From the NCBI GenBank assembly GCA_019638935.1, contig JAHBSW010000003.1:1-64000 (forward strand): DNA of 64,000 bases, in the 5' to 3' direction. A program made the position numbers and the translations under genes. Source of the DNA: Cryobacterium sp. (GTDB lineage Bacteria; Actinomycetota; Actinomycetes; Actinomycetales; Microbacteriaceae). The notes below the pieces were generated by a model. It was not told where the DNA came from and did not search any database. It saw only the letters and a program-made list of their open reading frames with translations. This document shows positions 24,210 through 33,001 of this stretch, piece after piece (positions within the stretch are counted from its first letter, which is position 1; the number at the start of each line of letters is the position of its first letter).

Positions 24210-25736
24210 ATGCGCCTGTATCTCGCGTTCCTTGTCGCCGCAGCATCCGGAGCACTCGTCGCAGGTTCCTTCCCGGGGTTGGCGTGGTGGCCGCTCAGCA
24301 TCCTCGGTACTGCGCTGCTCTTCTGGGCGCTTCGCGGCCGCACGGTGGGCGAGTCGATCCTCGTCGGGCTCGTCGGGGGGGCCTTCTACTGGGGTCTGCT
24401 CATCGACTGGCTCACCGTCTACCTCGGCCCGATTCCGTGGCTCGCGCTCGGGGGAGTGCAGACGCTGTTCTTCGCCGTCGGCGCCGCGCTCATCACACTC
24501 GCCTGGCGCTGGGTCGAACCTCTCTGGAGCGGCGCCTGGGGGCGTCTCATCGGCCTTCCTGCGGTGCTGGCCTCGCTGATCGTTCTCCGTGAGGCGGTGA
24601 CCGCCGTATGGCCGTATGGCGGCTTCTCCTGGGGCAGGCTCGCCTTCGCGCACTCCGACTCGTGGTTCTCGTCGATCGCGGCGTGGGTGGGCGCATCCGG
24701 CCTCAGCTGGTTCATCGCCTTCCTCGCGGCGGTGCTGCTCCAGGCGGTGCGCGAGGTCGGCTTCGCATGGATGCTGCGCGGTGCTGTCGCGATCGGCGTG
24801 ACCGCCGCGCTCATCGCGGTGCCCGGTTTTCCCGGGTCGATCTCGGGCGAGCTCACGGTCGCGGCGGTACAGGGCAACGCCGACGCCGGGCTCTTCGCCC
24901 AGTACGAGCGCGGCGAGATACTGACCGACCATCTCGAAGCAACCGCGCTGATCCCCGACGAACAGGCCAGGGACGTCGACGTCGTCGTGTGGCCCGAGAA
25001 CGCGTCTGACCTGAATCCGCTCTGGTACCCTCAGGCGGCACGGCAGCTCGACGCGGTAACGGCTCGATTCGGTGCACCGCTCGTCGCGGGAACGATCACG
25101 ACCGACGCCGAGGAACGCGTCTTCAACAGCCTCCTGCTCTGGGAGTCGGGGCGTGGCGTGAGCGACCAGTACGACAAGATCCACCCCGTGCCTTTCGCCG
25201 AATACCTGCCCGATAGGGAGTTCTGGTATCCGCTGGCGCCCGCGCTGTTCGATATGGTTCCGCGCGACTACTCCTTCGGCGAGCGTGACAACGTCTTCGA
25301 CCTGGGCAAGGCCATCGCGGGTGTCGCCATCTGCTTCGACATCGTCGACGATGCGCTTGTCTGGCAGATGCTCGGAGACGACGCCGACGTCATTCTCGCC
25401 CCCACCAACAACGCGGACTTCGGGCGCACGGACGAGAGCGCCCAGCAGCTCGCCATCGCGAGGCTTCGCGCCATCGAGACGCACCGAACGGTCGTCAACA
25501 TCTCCACCGTCGGCACGAGCGCGATCATCGCGCCCGACGGGTCGGTGATCGCGCAGCTGCCCGTGTTCGAAGCGGGCTTCATGCTCGAGACGGTGCCCCT
25601 GAGCGACACCGTGACGCCGGCATCCGTTCTGCAACGCATTCCCGAGCAGCTCGCGAGTGCCTTCGGGCTCGTGATGCTGCTTGTGGGCGGCCTGCTCGCC
25701 GCTCGAGGCGGGCCCGGGAGGCTTGCCGGTGACTAG
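24210..25736 (+). CDS. lnt: Apolipoprotein N-acyltransferase Lnt
   Basis: 508-aa membrane enzyme that adds the third acyl chain to lipoproteins. About six N-terminal spans (to about residue 205) are followed by a nitrilase-fold domain with the catalytic triad Glu in VVWPENASDLN, Lys in YDKIHPVPFAEYLP and Cys in AGVAICFDIVDD. The last spans are near the C-terminus (VMLLVGGLLAAR). It overlaps ppm1 by 8 bp; in mycobacteria the two are one fused protein. Confidence 0.94.
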   Translation: MRLYLAFLVAAASGALVAGSFPGLAWWPLSILGTALLFWALRGRTVGESILVGLVGGAFYWGLLIDWLTVYLGPIPWLALGGVQTLFFAVGAALITLAWRWVEPLWSGAWGRLIGLPAVLASLIVLREAVTAVWPYGGFSWGRLAFAHSDSWFSSIAAWVGASGLSWFIAFLAAVLLQAVREVGFAWMLRGAVAIGVTAALIAVPGFPGSISGELTVAAVQGNADAGLFAQYERGEILTDHLEATALIPDEQARDVDVVVWPENASDLNPLWYPQAARQLDAVTARFGAPLVAGTITTDAEERVFNSLLLWESGRGVSDQYDKIHPVPFAEYLPDREFWYPLAPALFDMVPRDYSFGERDNVFDLGKAIAGVAICFDIVDDALVWQMLGDDADVILAPTNNADFGRTDESAQQLAIARLRAIETHRTVVNISTVGTSAIIAPDGSVIAQLPVFEAGFMLETVPLSDTVTPASVLQRIPEQLASAFGLVMLLVGGLLAARGGPGRLAGD

Positions 25737-26446
25737 GGAGATCGTCATCATCCCGACCTACAACGAGTCCGAAACCCTCGAGAAGACCGTGGGGCGCACA
25801 CGGCAGGCGGTGCCGCGCGCACACGTCCTCATCGTCGACGACGCAAGCCCCGACGGCACAGGCGCGGTCGCCGACGCACTCGCGGCGGCAGACGATCACG
25901 TGTTCGTGCATCATCGCGCGGGCAAGCAGGGTCTCGGCAAGGCCTACCTCGACGGGTTCGCATTCGCTCTCGACCGAGGGTACGACCTCATCACCGAGAT
26001 GGATGCCGACGGATCACACGATCCCGCCGAGCTGCCCCGCATGTTCGAGCGGGCGGCGAGCGGCGCCGACCTCGTCATCGGCTCACGCTGGGTGAGTGGT
26101 GGATCGGTCGCGGGCTGGTCCCCGTTCCGACGGTTCATCTCCCGCTCGGGCAACCGCTACGCGCGCGCGATGCTGCGCTCGAAGATCAATGATCTCACCG
26201 CGGGCTTCCGCGTGTTCAGGTCGTCGACGCTTCGCAGCCTCGACCTCGATGGCGTCTCGAGTCAGGGCTACTGCTTTCAGATCGAGCTGGCCTGGGCGAC
26301 CGAGCGCGCGGGGCTCACCGTGGTGGAGCATCCGATCCACTTCACCGAGCGAGCAGCGGGACGCTCAGAAATGCACTTTGTAGGCATGAGTGATCGAAGC
26401 CCTTGCACGGGTGACCGCGTGGGGTTTCACGCGCAGAACACGCTAG
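25729..26446 (+). CDS. ppm1: Polyprenol-phosphate mannosyltransferase Ppm1, apparent frameshift near the 3' end
   Basis: GT2 enzyme that makes polyprenol-phosphate mannose for lipoglycans and protein mannosylation. It starts MTREIVIIPTYNESETLEK, with VDDASPDGTG, the catalytic EMDADGSHDP, and NDLTAGFRVF. After ERAAGRSEM (to 26373) the zero frame gives unusual residues and runs to 26604, 146 bp into rbpA. In the +1 frame from 26390 the expected family ending VIEALARVTAWGF appears and stops at TAG 26444-26446, just before rbpA. This fits a net +1 (or +4) insertion near 26374-26389. Either a real defect, a slippage event or a sequencing error. Confidence 0.82.
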
Positions 26447-26458
26447 CGGAGCAGCGTC

Positions 26459-26821
26459 CTAAGCGCCGATCTTCTCGCCGCGGCGCGAGCGCAGGTAGGC
26501 GAGACGCTCCTCGAGAATCTCCTCGAGCTCGGCGCGGGTGCGGCGTTCGAGCAGCATGTCCCAGTGGGTACGTGCCACCTTCTCGTCGCTGTCATCGAGA
26601 GTGACCCGCTTGCCCTTGGCGTCGAGCAGACGCCCGGTCAGACCGCTGCGGGGGTCGTCCCACTCCTGCGGGATCTCGGCATCGGCGGCGAACATGACGT
26701 CGAACGTCGTGCCGTCGTCGAGCTGGTACGTGCTCTTGGCACGCGGCGAGAAGACAACGCCTTCCTCGGATTGAAGGCTCTGGGCTCCTAGTCGAACTCC
26801 GCGCAGACTACGATCCGCCAT
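26459..26821 (-). CDS. rbpA: RNA polymerase-binding protein RbpA
   Basis: 120-aa transcription factor that binds the principal sigma factor and stabilises open complexes. Typical RbpA sequence MADRSLRGVRLGAQS, SPRAKSTYQLDDG, IPQEWDDPRSGL and RRTRAELEEILEERLAYLRS. The RBS GAGGAAAGGGG lies just upstream of the ATG, and TATAAA about 35 bp up is a likely -10. Convergent with ppm1. Confidence 0.97.
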   Translation of the reverse strand: MADRSLRGVRLGAQSLQSEEGVVFSPRAKSTYQLDDGTTFDVMFAADAEIPQEWDDPRSGLTGRLLDAKGKRVTLDDSDEKVARTHWDMLLERRTRAELEEILEERLAYLRSRRGEKIGA

Positions 26822-26937
26822 GATGGGCCCCTTTCCTCGCGTGGTCTCACAATTTATAAACCAGCGAGGGGCTCGAAACCTTTCAGCTTCCGCGCTTTCA
26901 CAGTGGGTTCACAGACAACGTGCGGTTTCGCTGCGCC

Positions 26938-27732
26938 CTAGGAACGACGCCGGATGACCTCCACGGCGAGATCGGCGCGGTCGGTCACGAGGCCGTCGAT
27001 CCCGAGATCCAGCAGCCGCGTCATGTCGGCAGAGTCGTTCACCGTCCACACGTGAACCTCCACATCCGCCTCGTGACATGCCCGGATGAGCGAGGGGGTC
27101 ACGACGCGAATCGCCTTCCAGCGCTCAGGAACCTGAACGGCATGCACCGAGGCCAGGACACGCCTTGCCGCCGCCGACCACCGCGAGCGATTCGCAAGGA
27201 CGAGTCGAAGCGTGCTGCCCGCCGAGACGGAGGTCGCCACACCGGGCAGCGCCGCCACGGCCTTCCTGCGACGGGCGTCGCTGAACGAGGTCACGAGCAC
27301 GCGTTCGGTCGCTCTGAGCTCCTGGATCGCCCTGACGGTCGGAGCGATCGCCGCACTCGACTTGATGTCGATGTTGAAGCGTGCCTCGGGAAAAGCGTCG
27401 AGCGCCTCGCTGAGGCTGCAGAAGCCCTGCCCCTCACCGAGTTCGACTCGCCTCAGCTCGGCCATCGTCAGCTGGTCGACGCGCACCTTCCGATCCGCCA
27501 CGCGATCCAGCGACTCGTCGTGGGCGATGACGGCGACCCCGTCGGCGCTCGCGTGGACATCCGTCTCGATGTGGGTGACACCGAGAGCGAGTGCCTTGGC
27601 GAACGCGAGCAGGGTGTTCTCGGGCGCTTCGAGCGCGAGCCCGCGATGGGCGAGCACGCGTGGGGGAGCGGGCCGGAAGAACTCGAGTGCTTCCGCTCCA
27701 CTCCCGGCGCGCCTACTTGGAGGCGGTACCAC
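26938..27732 (-). CDS. Glycerophosphodiester phosphodiesterase
   Basis: 264-aa GDPD-family hydrolase that splits glycerophosphodiesters to glycerol 3-phosphate and an alcohol. The active-site motif VLAHRGLALEAPENTLLAF (about residues 26-44) gives the catalytic His and Arg/Glu, and HIETDVHASADGVAVIAHDE has the metal-binding Glu/Asp and second His. No signal peptide, so cytoplasmic. Its 5' end overlaps the SPFH gene by 20 bp. The first 25 residues before VLAHRG may not all be translated. Confidence 0.9.
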   Translation of the reverse strand: MVPPPSRRAGSGAEALEFFRPAPPRVLAHRGLALEAPENTLLAFAKALALGVTHIETDVHASADGVAVIAHDESLDRVADRKVRVDQLTMAELRRVELGEGQGFCSLSEALDAFPEARFNIDIKSSAAIAPTVRAIQELRATERVLVTSFSDARRRKAVAALPGVATSVSAGSTLRLVLANRSRWSAAARRVLASVHAVQVPERWKAIRVVTPSLIRACHEADVEVHVWTVNDSADMTRLLDLGIDGLVTDRADLAVEVIRRRS

Positions 27733-28630
27733 CGAGCTTTTCCGCGAATCCGCCGCCGATGCCCTTGAGCGCCTCGGTGAGCTCCGACGGCACGATCCAC
27801 AGCTTGTTGGATTCGCCGTCGGCGATCTTCGGCAGGGTCAGCAGGTACTGATAGGCGAGCAGCTTGGGGTCGGGGTTGCCGTCGTGGATGGCCTGGAAGA
27901 CCGTGGTGATGGCCTCGGCCTCACCCTTGGCGCGAAGCACCGCGGCCTGGGCGTCACCCTCCGCACGCAGGATCGACGACTGACGGGCACCCTCCGCCTC
28001 GAGAATCGCCGACTGCTTCGTGCCCTCGGCGGTGAGGATCGCGGCGCGGCGGTCACGCTCGGCGCGCATCTGCTTCTCCATCGAGTCCTGGATCGAGAGG
28101 GGCGGGTCGATCGCCTTGAGCTCGACGCGATTGACGCGGATTCCCCACTTGCCGGTCGCTTCATCGAGCACGACGCGAAGCTGTCCGTTGATGTTGTCGC
28201 GGCTCGTGAGCGCCTCTTCGAGATTGAGTCCGCCCACGACGTTGCGCAGCGTCGTCGTCGTCAGCTGCTCGACCGCGCCGAGGTAGTTGGCGATCTCATA
28301 GGTCGCGGCCCGCGCATCCGTCACCTGGAAGTAGACGACCGTGTCGATCGAGACCACGAGGTTGTCCTCGGTGATGACGGGCTGCGGGGGGAACGACACG
28401 ACCTGCTCACGCATGTCGACGAAGGGCCGCACCCGGTCGATGAAGGGCACGAGGATGTTGAGACCCGGGTTGAGCGTCTTGTGGTAGCGGCCGAGGCGCT
28501 CCACCACTCCCGCGAAGGCCTGCGGCACGATGCGAATCGCGCGGATGAGCACCGTCAGCACGAAGATGCCGACGACGACGAGCAGTGCGATCACGAAGAT
28601 CTGTCCGATGAATTCACCGGGTGTGAGCAT
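27713..28630 (-). CDS. SPFH/Band 7 (stomatin-like, QmcA type) membrane protein
   Basis: 305-aa protein with one N-terminal membrane helix (IFVIALLVVVGIFVLTVLI, about 10-28), a Band 7 domain (GVVERLGRYHKTLNPGLNILVPF) and a long coiled coil (RAERDRRAAILTAEGTKQSA). Forms oligomeric membrane platforms. It is 12 bp downstream of an NfeD-family gene, the usual bacterial partner of stomatin-type proteins. Confidence 0.92.
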   Translation of the reverse strand: MLTPGEFIGQIFVIALLVVVGIFVLTVLIRAIRIVPQAFAGVVERLGRYHKTLNPGLNILVPFIDRVRPFVDMREQVVSFPPQPVITEDNLVVSIDTVVYFQVTDARAATYEIANYLGAVEQLTTTTLRNVVGGLNLEEALTSRDNINGQLRVVLDEATGKWGIRVNRVELKAIDPPLSIQDSMEKQMRAERDRRAAILTAEGTKQSAILEAEGARQSSILRAEGDAQAAVLRAKGEAEAITTVFQAIHDGNPDPKLLAYQYLLTLPKIADGESNKLWIVPSELTEALKGIGGGFAEKLGGTASK

Positions 28631-28642
28631 GGTGCTACTTCC

Positions 28643-29146
28643 TTAACTTTCGGCCGGACGGATGGGAGTGGCCTCGACGACGCCCGGAGTGATGACCGCG
28701 GTGGCGCCCTCGATGCTGACGACCGTCACGGTCTCACCGGTTTCGAGGGAGACGACGCCGGCGGCGTCATCGATTCGGGCTGACCAGGTCTCGCCGTTCG
28801 CGAGCTTCACGAGACCCGCGGTCGGAGTGACATCGTTGACGGTGCGCCCGCGCATCCCGATGAGCGCGGGGATATTGCTCGGCGTCGGGTCTTCGCCCCG
28901 GCGCATCGTCTTGAGCAGCAGCGGCCTGATCGTGAGAATCAGCAGCACCGAGACGAGGGCCGCAGCGATGAACTGAAGCCACCACGGCCAGCCGAGCAGG
29001 TTGGCGCCGAGACCCCCGACGCTGCCGACGGCGAGCATGAGAAAGGTGAACTCGAGGGTGAGCAGTTCGATGATGACGAACAGCAGAATGAAGATGGCCC
29101 ACACGATCCACAGGTACTGCGTCAGATCTGCAAGCACAGGCGCCAC
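28643..29146 (-). CDS. NfeD-family membrane protein
   Basis: 167-aa protein with three N-terminal membrane helices (to about residue 75) and a C-terminal OB-fold NfeD domain (LIGMRGRTVNDVTPTAGLV and VSLETGETVTVVSIEG). It is first in the NfeD-SPFH-GDPD operon. Function is membrane organisation or quality control, known only by family association. Confidence 0.88.
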   Translation of the reverse strand: MAPVLADLTQYLWIVWAIFILLFVIIELLTLEFTFLMLAVGSVGGLGANLLGWPWWLQFIAAALVSVLLILTIRPLLLKTMRRGEDPTPSNIPALIGMRGRTVNDVTPTAGLVKLANGETWSARIDDAAGVVSLETGETVTVVSIEGATAVITPGVVEATPIRPAES

Positions 29147-29217
29147 CTCCGGTCGTCGGTAACCTAAAACTAGCTTAAGCGTGCCTACCGATGTTCCGAA
29201 TTGGTAGGGTCAACCTC

Positions 29218-29985
29218 GTGAACGCGAACCCACTCACCCCTGGCTCCCTCGACGGCAAGCGTGCCCTCGTCACCGGCTCGTCGCGCGGCATCGGCGCCGA
29301 CACGGCCAAGTATTTCGCAGAGGCCGGCGCCAGCGTCGTCATCAACTACCGCAACAAAGAGAAGCGTGCGCAGCAGCTGGTCGACCAGATTCAGGATGCT
29401 GGCGGCACCGCCATGGCCGTCGGCGCAGACCTCACCGACCCGGACTCGGTCGCGGCCATGTTCGATGCCGTCCGTGAGGCGTGGGGCGGGCTGGACATCC
29501 TCGTGCTCAACGCCTCGGGGGGTATGGAGAGCGGCATGGGCGAGGACTACGCCATGCGCCTCAACCGCGACGCCCAGGTCAATCTGCTCACCTCCGCGCT
29601 GCCGCACCTGGGGGCGGGCGCCCGGGTCGTCTTCGTCACGAGCCACCAGGCCCACTTCATCCGCACCACCCCGACCATGCCCGAGTACCTTCCCGTTGCG
29701 CTGAGCAAGCGGGCGGGGGAGGACGCGCTGCGCGAGATGATCCCCGGGCTCGACGAGCTCGGCATCGAGTTCGTCGTCGTCTCCGGCGACATGATCGAGG
29801 GAACCATCACGGCGACGCTGCTCGAGCGCGCCAACCCGGGCGCGATCGAGTCGCGCAAGGAGTCGGCCGGTCGCCTCTACAACGTGGGCGAGTTCGCCGC
29901 GGAGGTCGCCCTCGCCGCCGTCGAGCCGGTGCCCGCCGACAACACGCGCTACGTGGGGGACACGGCGAGCTTCACCGCTTCGTAG
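29218..29985 (+). CDS. Short-chain dehydrogenase/reductase
   Basis: About 255-aa classical SDR. NAD(P) motif ALVTGSSRGIGADTAKYF (TGxxxGxG) early and LNASGGMESG near residue 95. The usual catalytic Tyr-x3-Lys is seen only as YLPVALSKRAGEDA (Y and K at YxxxxxK, one-two residues off the standard spacing), so catalysis is uncertain. GTG 29218 is preferred since TAGGGT lies upstream as a leaderless -10; a start at 29191 would add nine residues. Substrate unknown. Confidence 0.8.
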   Translation: MNANPLTPGSLDGKRALVTGSSRGIGADTAKYFAEAGASVVINYRNKEKRAQQLVDQIQDAGGTAMAVGADLTDPDSVAAMFDAVREAWGGLDILVLNASGGMESGMGEDYAMRLNRDAQVNLLTSALPHLGAGARVVFVTSHQAHFIRTTPTMPEYLPVALSKRAGEDALREMIPGLDELGIEFVVVSGDMIEGTITATLLERANPGAIESRKESAGRLYNVGEFAAEVALAAVEPVPADNTRYVGDTASFTAS

Positions 29986-29990
29986 GAACG

Positions 29991-30109
29991 GGTCTCGATA
30001 CACCGGGCTTCGCCCGGCACTCGACCAGCGACTGAGTTCCGCTGATCGAGTAGCGGCGCAGCCAAGACTTCTGCTGATCGAGTAACGGCGCAGCCGCGTA
30101 TCGAGATCC
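29991..30109. repeat. Three-unit cluster of repeat family 1
   Basis: Unit A (29991-30028) GGTCTCGATACA ... CACTCGACCAGC with inner CCGGGCTTCGCCCGG. A shorter unit at about 30041-30063 (GCTGATCGAGTAGCGGCGCAG) is followed by unit C (30073-30109, GCTGATCGAGTAACGG ... CGTATCGAGATCC). It fills most of the gap between the SDR and the S9 peptidase. Confidence 0.82.
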
Positions 30110-30133
30110 GCCCCCGACTCATAGTCTTGAGGG

Positions 30134-32121
30134 ATGAAGACCTCCGACCTGCCGCTGCTGACGACGCTCTCGCGCCCTACGATCGCGCGCGACGCATCCT
30201 GGGCCGTCGTCGCCGTCACCCGGCCCGATCTCGGGGCCGACAGCTATGTGGGGCAGTTGTGGCGGGTGCCGCTCGACGGCGGCGAGCCGCGGCGCATCAC
30301 CCGCGGGTTTCGCGACGGGTCGCCCGCGTTCTCGCCCGACGGCTCGCTCATCGCGTTCCTGCGCGCCGATGCGAAAAGTCCTCCGCAGCTGCATGTGATG
30401 GCCTTCGGCGGGGGAGAGCCGGTGAGGGTCACCGATCAGAAGCTGGGAGTGGGCGAGTTCGACTGGTCGCCCGATGGCACGCGTCTCGCGTTCACCGCGC
30501 GGGTTCCCGAGCAGGGTCGCTACGGCACCGTCGACGAGCTCGGCGCGGGCGCGGAGCCGCCGCGGCGGTTCACCGCGCTCAAGCACCGCGCCAACGGGCT
30601 CGGCTGGGCGCGCGATCGGCGCAGTCAGCTCTTCGTTGTCGAGGTTCCGGATGTCGGCGCCGAGCCGTCCTATCCGCTGGCGCCGTCGGCCGAGACCCCG
30701 AAGCCCGAGCAGCCGACGGGGGTTCCGGAGGCCGTTCAGCTGACCTCGGGCGACTCGGACCACGCGAGTCCCGCGTTCCTTCCCGACGGGCGCATCGCCG
30801 TCATCGCGGCACTGCACGACTCGCGCGATGACGACCTCTTCCGCGACGTGTATGTCGTCGATCCGGCGGAGCCCGGTGCGGCGCCGGCGGCCCTCACCGA
30901 CCGGGTGTTCAGCGCGCAGCTCATCCACGTCGACGACGACGGAACCCTCTACGCACTCGCGAGCGACGTGCGGGAGGGGCGCGACTTCGTCGCGCGCAGC
31001 ACGGGCCTCTACCGAATCGTGGACGGCACCGCACAGCGACTGACCGATGAGGAGACGATCGACCTCACCGAGACCGGCGCTCTGTCGTCGAGAGCCGACG
31101 GCAGCGTGCTCGCCCTGAACCGATCGCGGGGGCGCCTCGAACTTGTCGCGGTGGCGGCCGATGGGTCCGTCAGCACCGTGTTCGGCGGAGACGTGGGCGT
31201 TGTCGGCCACGCCGTCGCCCCGCACACCGCCGCGAGCGATGCCGTCGTGGTGAGCTTCGCGACCGCGGCGAGCTCGGGGGAGGTCGCGGTCGTTCGGGGT
31301 GACACGGTGACGGTGCTCACCGACTTCGCCGCTCCGCTGCGAGAGGCCGGCATCCTCGCCCCCGTCGAGCTCACGGTCCCGGCGCGCGACGGCTACGACG
31401 TTCACGGCTGGGTGGTGCTGCCCGAGGGCGAGGGACCGCATCCCGTGCTGCTCAACATCCACGGCGGTCCGTTCGCGGCCTACGGCATCGCGCTGTTCGA
31501 CGAGGCGCAGGTGTATGCCGACGCCGGCTACGCGGTCGTCATGTGCAACCCGCGGGGCTCGGCCGGGTACGGGCAGCAGCACGCCCGGGTGATCCGGCAG
31601 GCGATGGGCACCGTCGACATGACCGATGTGCTCGACTTTCTCGACGGGGCTGTGCACGCGCATCCTTCCCTCGATGCGGAACGGGTCGGCATCATGGGCG
31701 GATCGTACGGCGGCTACCTCACGGCGTGGACGATCGCCCATGATCACCGCTTCGCTGCCGCGATCGTGGAGCGAGGCTTTCTCGACCCTGAGGTTTTCAT
31801 CGGCACCTCGGACATCGGCTCGTTCTTCGGCGACGAGTACGTGGGGGTGGACCCCGAGCTCGTGCGGTCGCAGAGCCCGCAGGCCGTCGTGGGTCAGGTC
31901 TCGACGCCGACCCTCGTGCTGCACTCGGAGGAGGACTACCGATGCCCGCTCTCGCAGGCCGAGCGGTACTTCGCCGCGCTGAGAAGACAGGGCACCGAGG
32001 CCGAGCTGCTCGTCTTCCCCGGGGAGAACCACGAGCTCAGCCGCTCGGGGCGGCCACGGCATCGGGTGCAGCGATTCGAGGCGATTCTCGACTGGTGGAA
32101 TCGATACCTGCCGGTGTCGCG

Positions 32122-32125
<4 letters not shown>
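30134..32125 (+). CDS. S9 family peptidase (prolyl oligopeptidase/acylaminoacyl peptidase-like)
   Basis: 663-aa cytoplasmic serine peptidase. N-terminal beta-propeller with TolB/WD40-like blades (SPAFSPDGSLIAF, FDWSPDGTRLAFTAR), then an alpha/beta hydrolase domain: oxyanion region LLNIHGGPFAAYG, catalytic Ser in MGGSYGGYLT (about residue 524), Asp in LHSEEDYRCP (about 598) and His in GENHELSRSG. RBS TTGAGGG precedes the ATG. Its stop overlaps the AraC gene by 4 bp, which makes it the head of a four-gene operon. Confidence 0.92.
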
Positions 32126-32588
<463 letters not shown>

Positions 32589-32592
<4 letters not shown>

Positions 32593-32999
32593 CGATCACC
32601 ATTCACTCGAGCTTTCTGCCCCACACCGACCCCGAAGCGTCCCTGGAGTTCTACCGCGACGTGCTCGGCTTCGAGGTGCGCCTCGACGTCGGCTACGAAG
32701 GGATGCGCTGGATCACGGTCGGACCGACGGATCAGCCCGACACCGCCATCGTGCTCAACCCGCCCACAGCACTGCCGGGCCTCACCGACGAGGAGAAGGA
32801 GACCGTGCTCGACCTCGTCGCGAAGGGAACCCTCTTCGGGGTCAACCTCGCCACCGACGACGTCGACGCGGCCTTCGAGCGCATCGAAGCGCGCGGGGCC
32901 GAGGTCGTGCAGGAGCCCACGGATCAGCCGTACGGGGTTCGCGACTGCGCGTTCCGAGACCCAGCCGGTAACATGATCCGTCTCCAGCAGTCCGCGTAA
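32589..32999 (+). CDS. VOC-family protein (glyoxalase/bleomycin-resistance fold)
   Basis: 136-aa vicinal oxygen chelate protein with two beta-alpha-beta-beta-beta modules, starting MTITIHSSFLPHTDPEASLE and ending FRDPAGNMIRLQQSA. Could bind a drug or act on a small substrate. It lies between araC and uvrA-like genes with overlap on its 5' side and 2 bp on its 3' side. Confidence 0.88.
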
Positions 33000-33001
33000 C
33001 C

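Noticed and set aside
26447..26604. C-terminal extension of Ppm1 into rbpA
   Set aside because: Residues are Arg/Ser-rich and antisense to conserved RbpA; the +1 frame explains the true end.
31942..32121. Upstream extension of the AraC regulator
   Set aside because: This segment lies in the S9 peptidase catalytic end; the ATG at 32122 overlaps the peptidase stop in the usual way.
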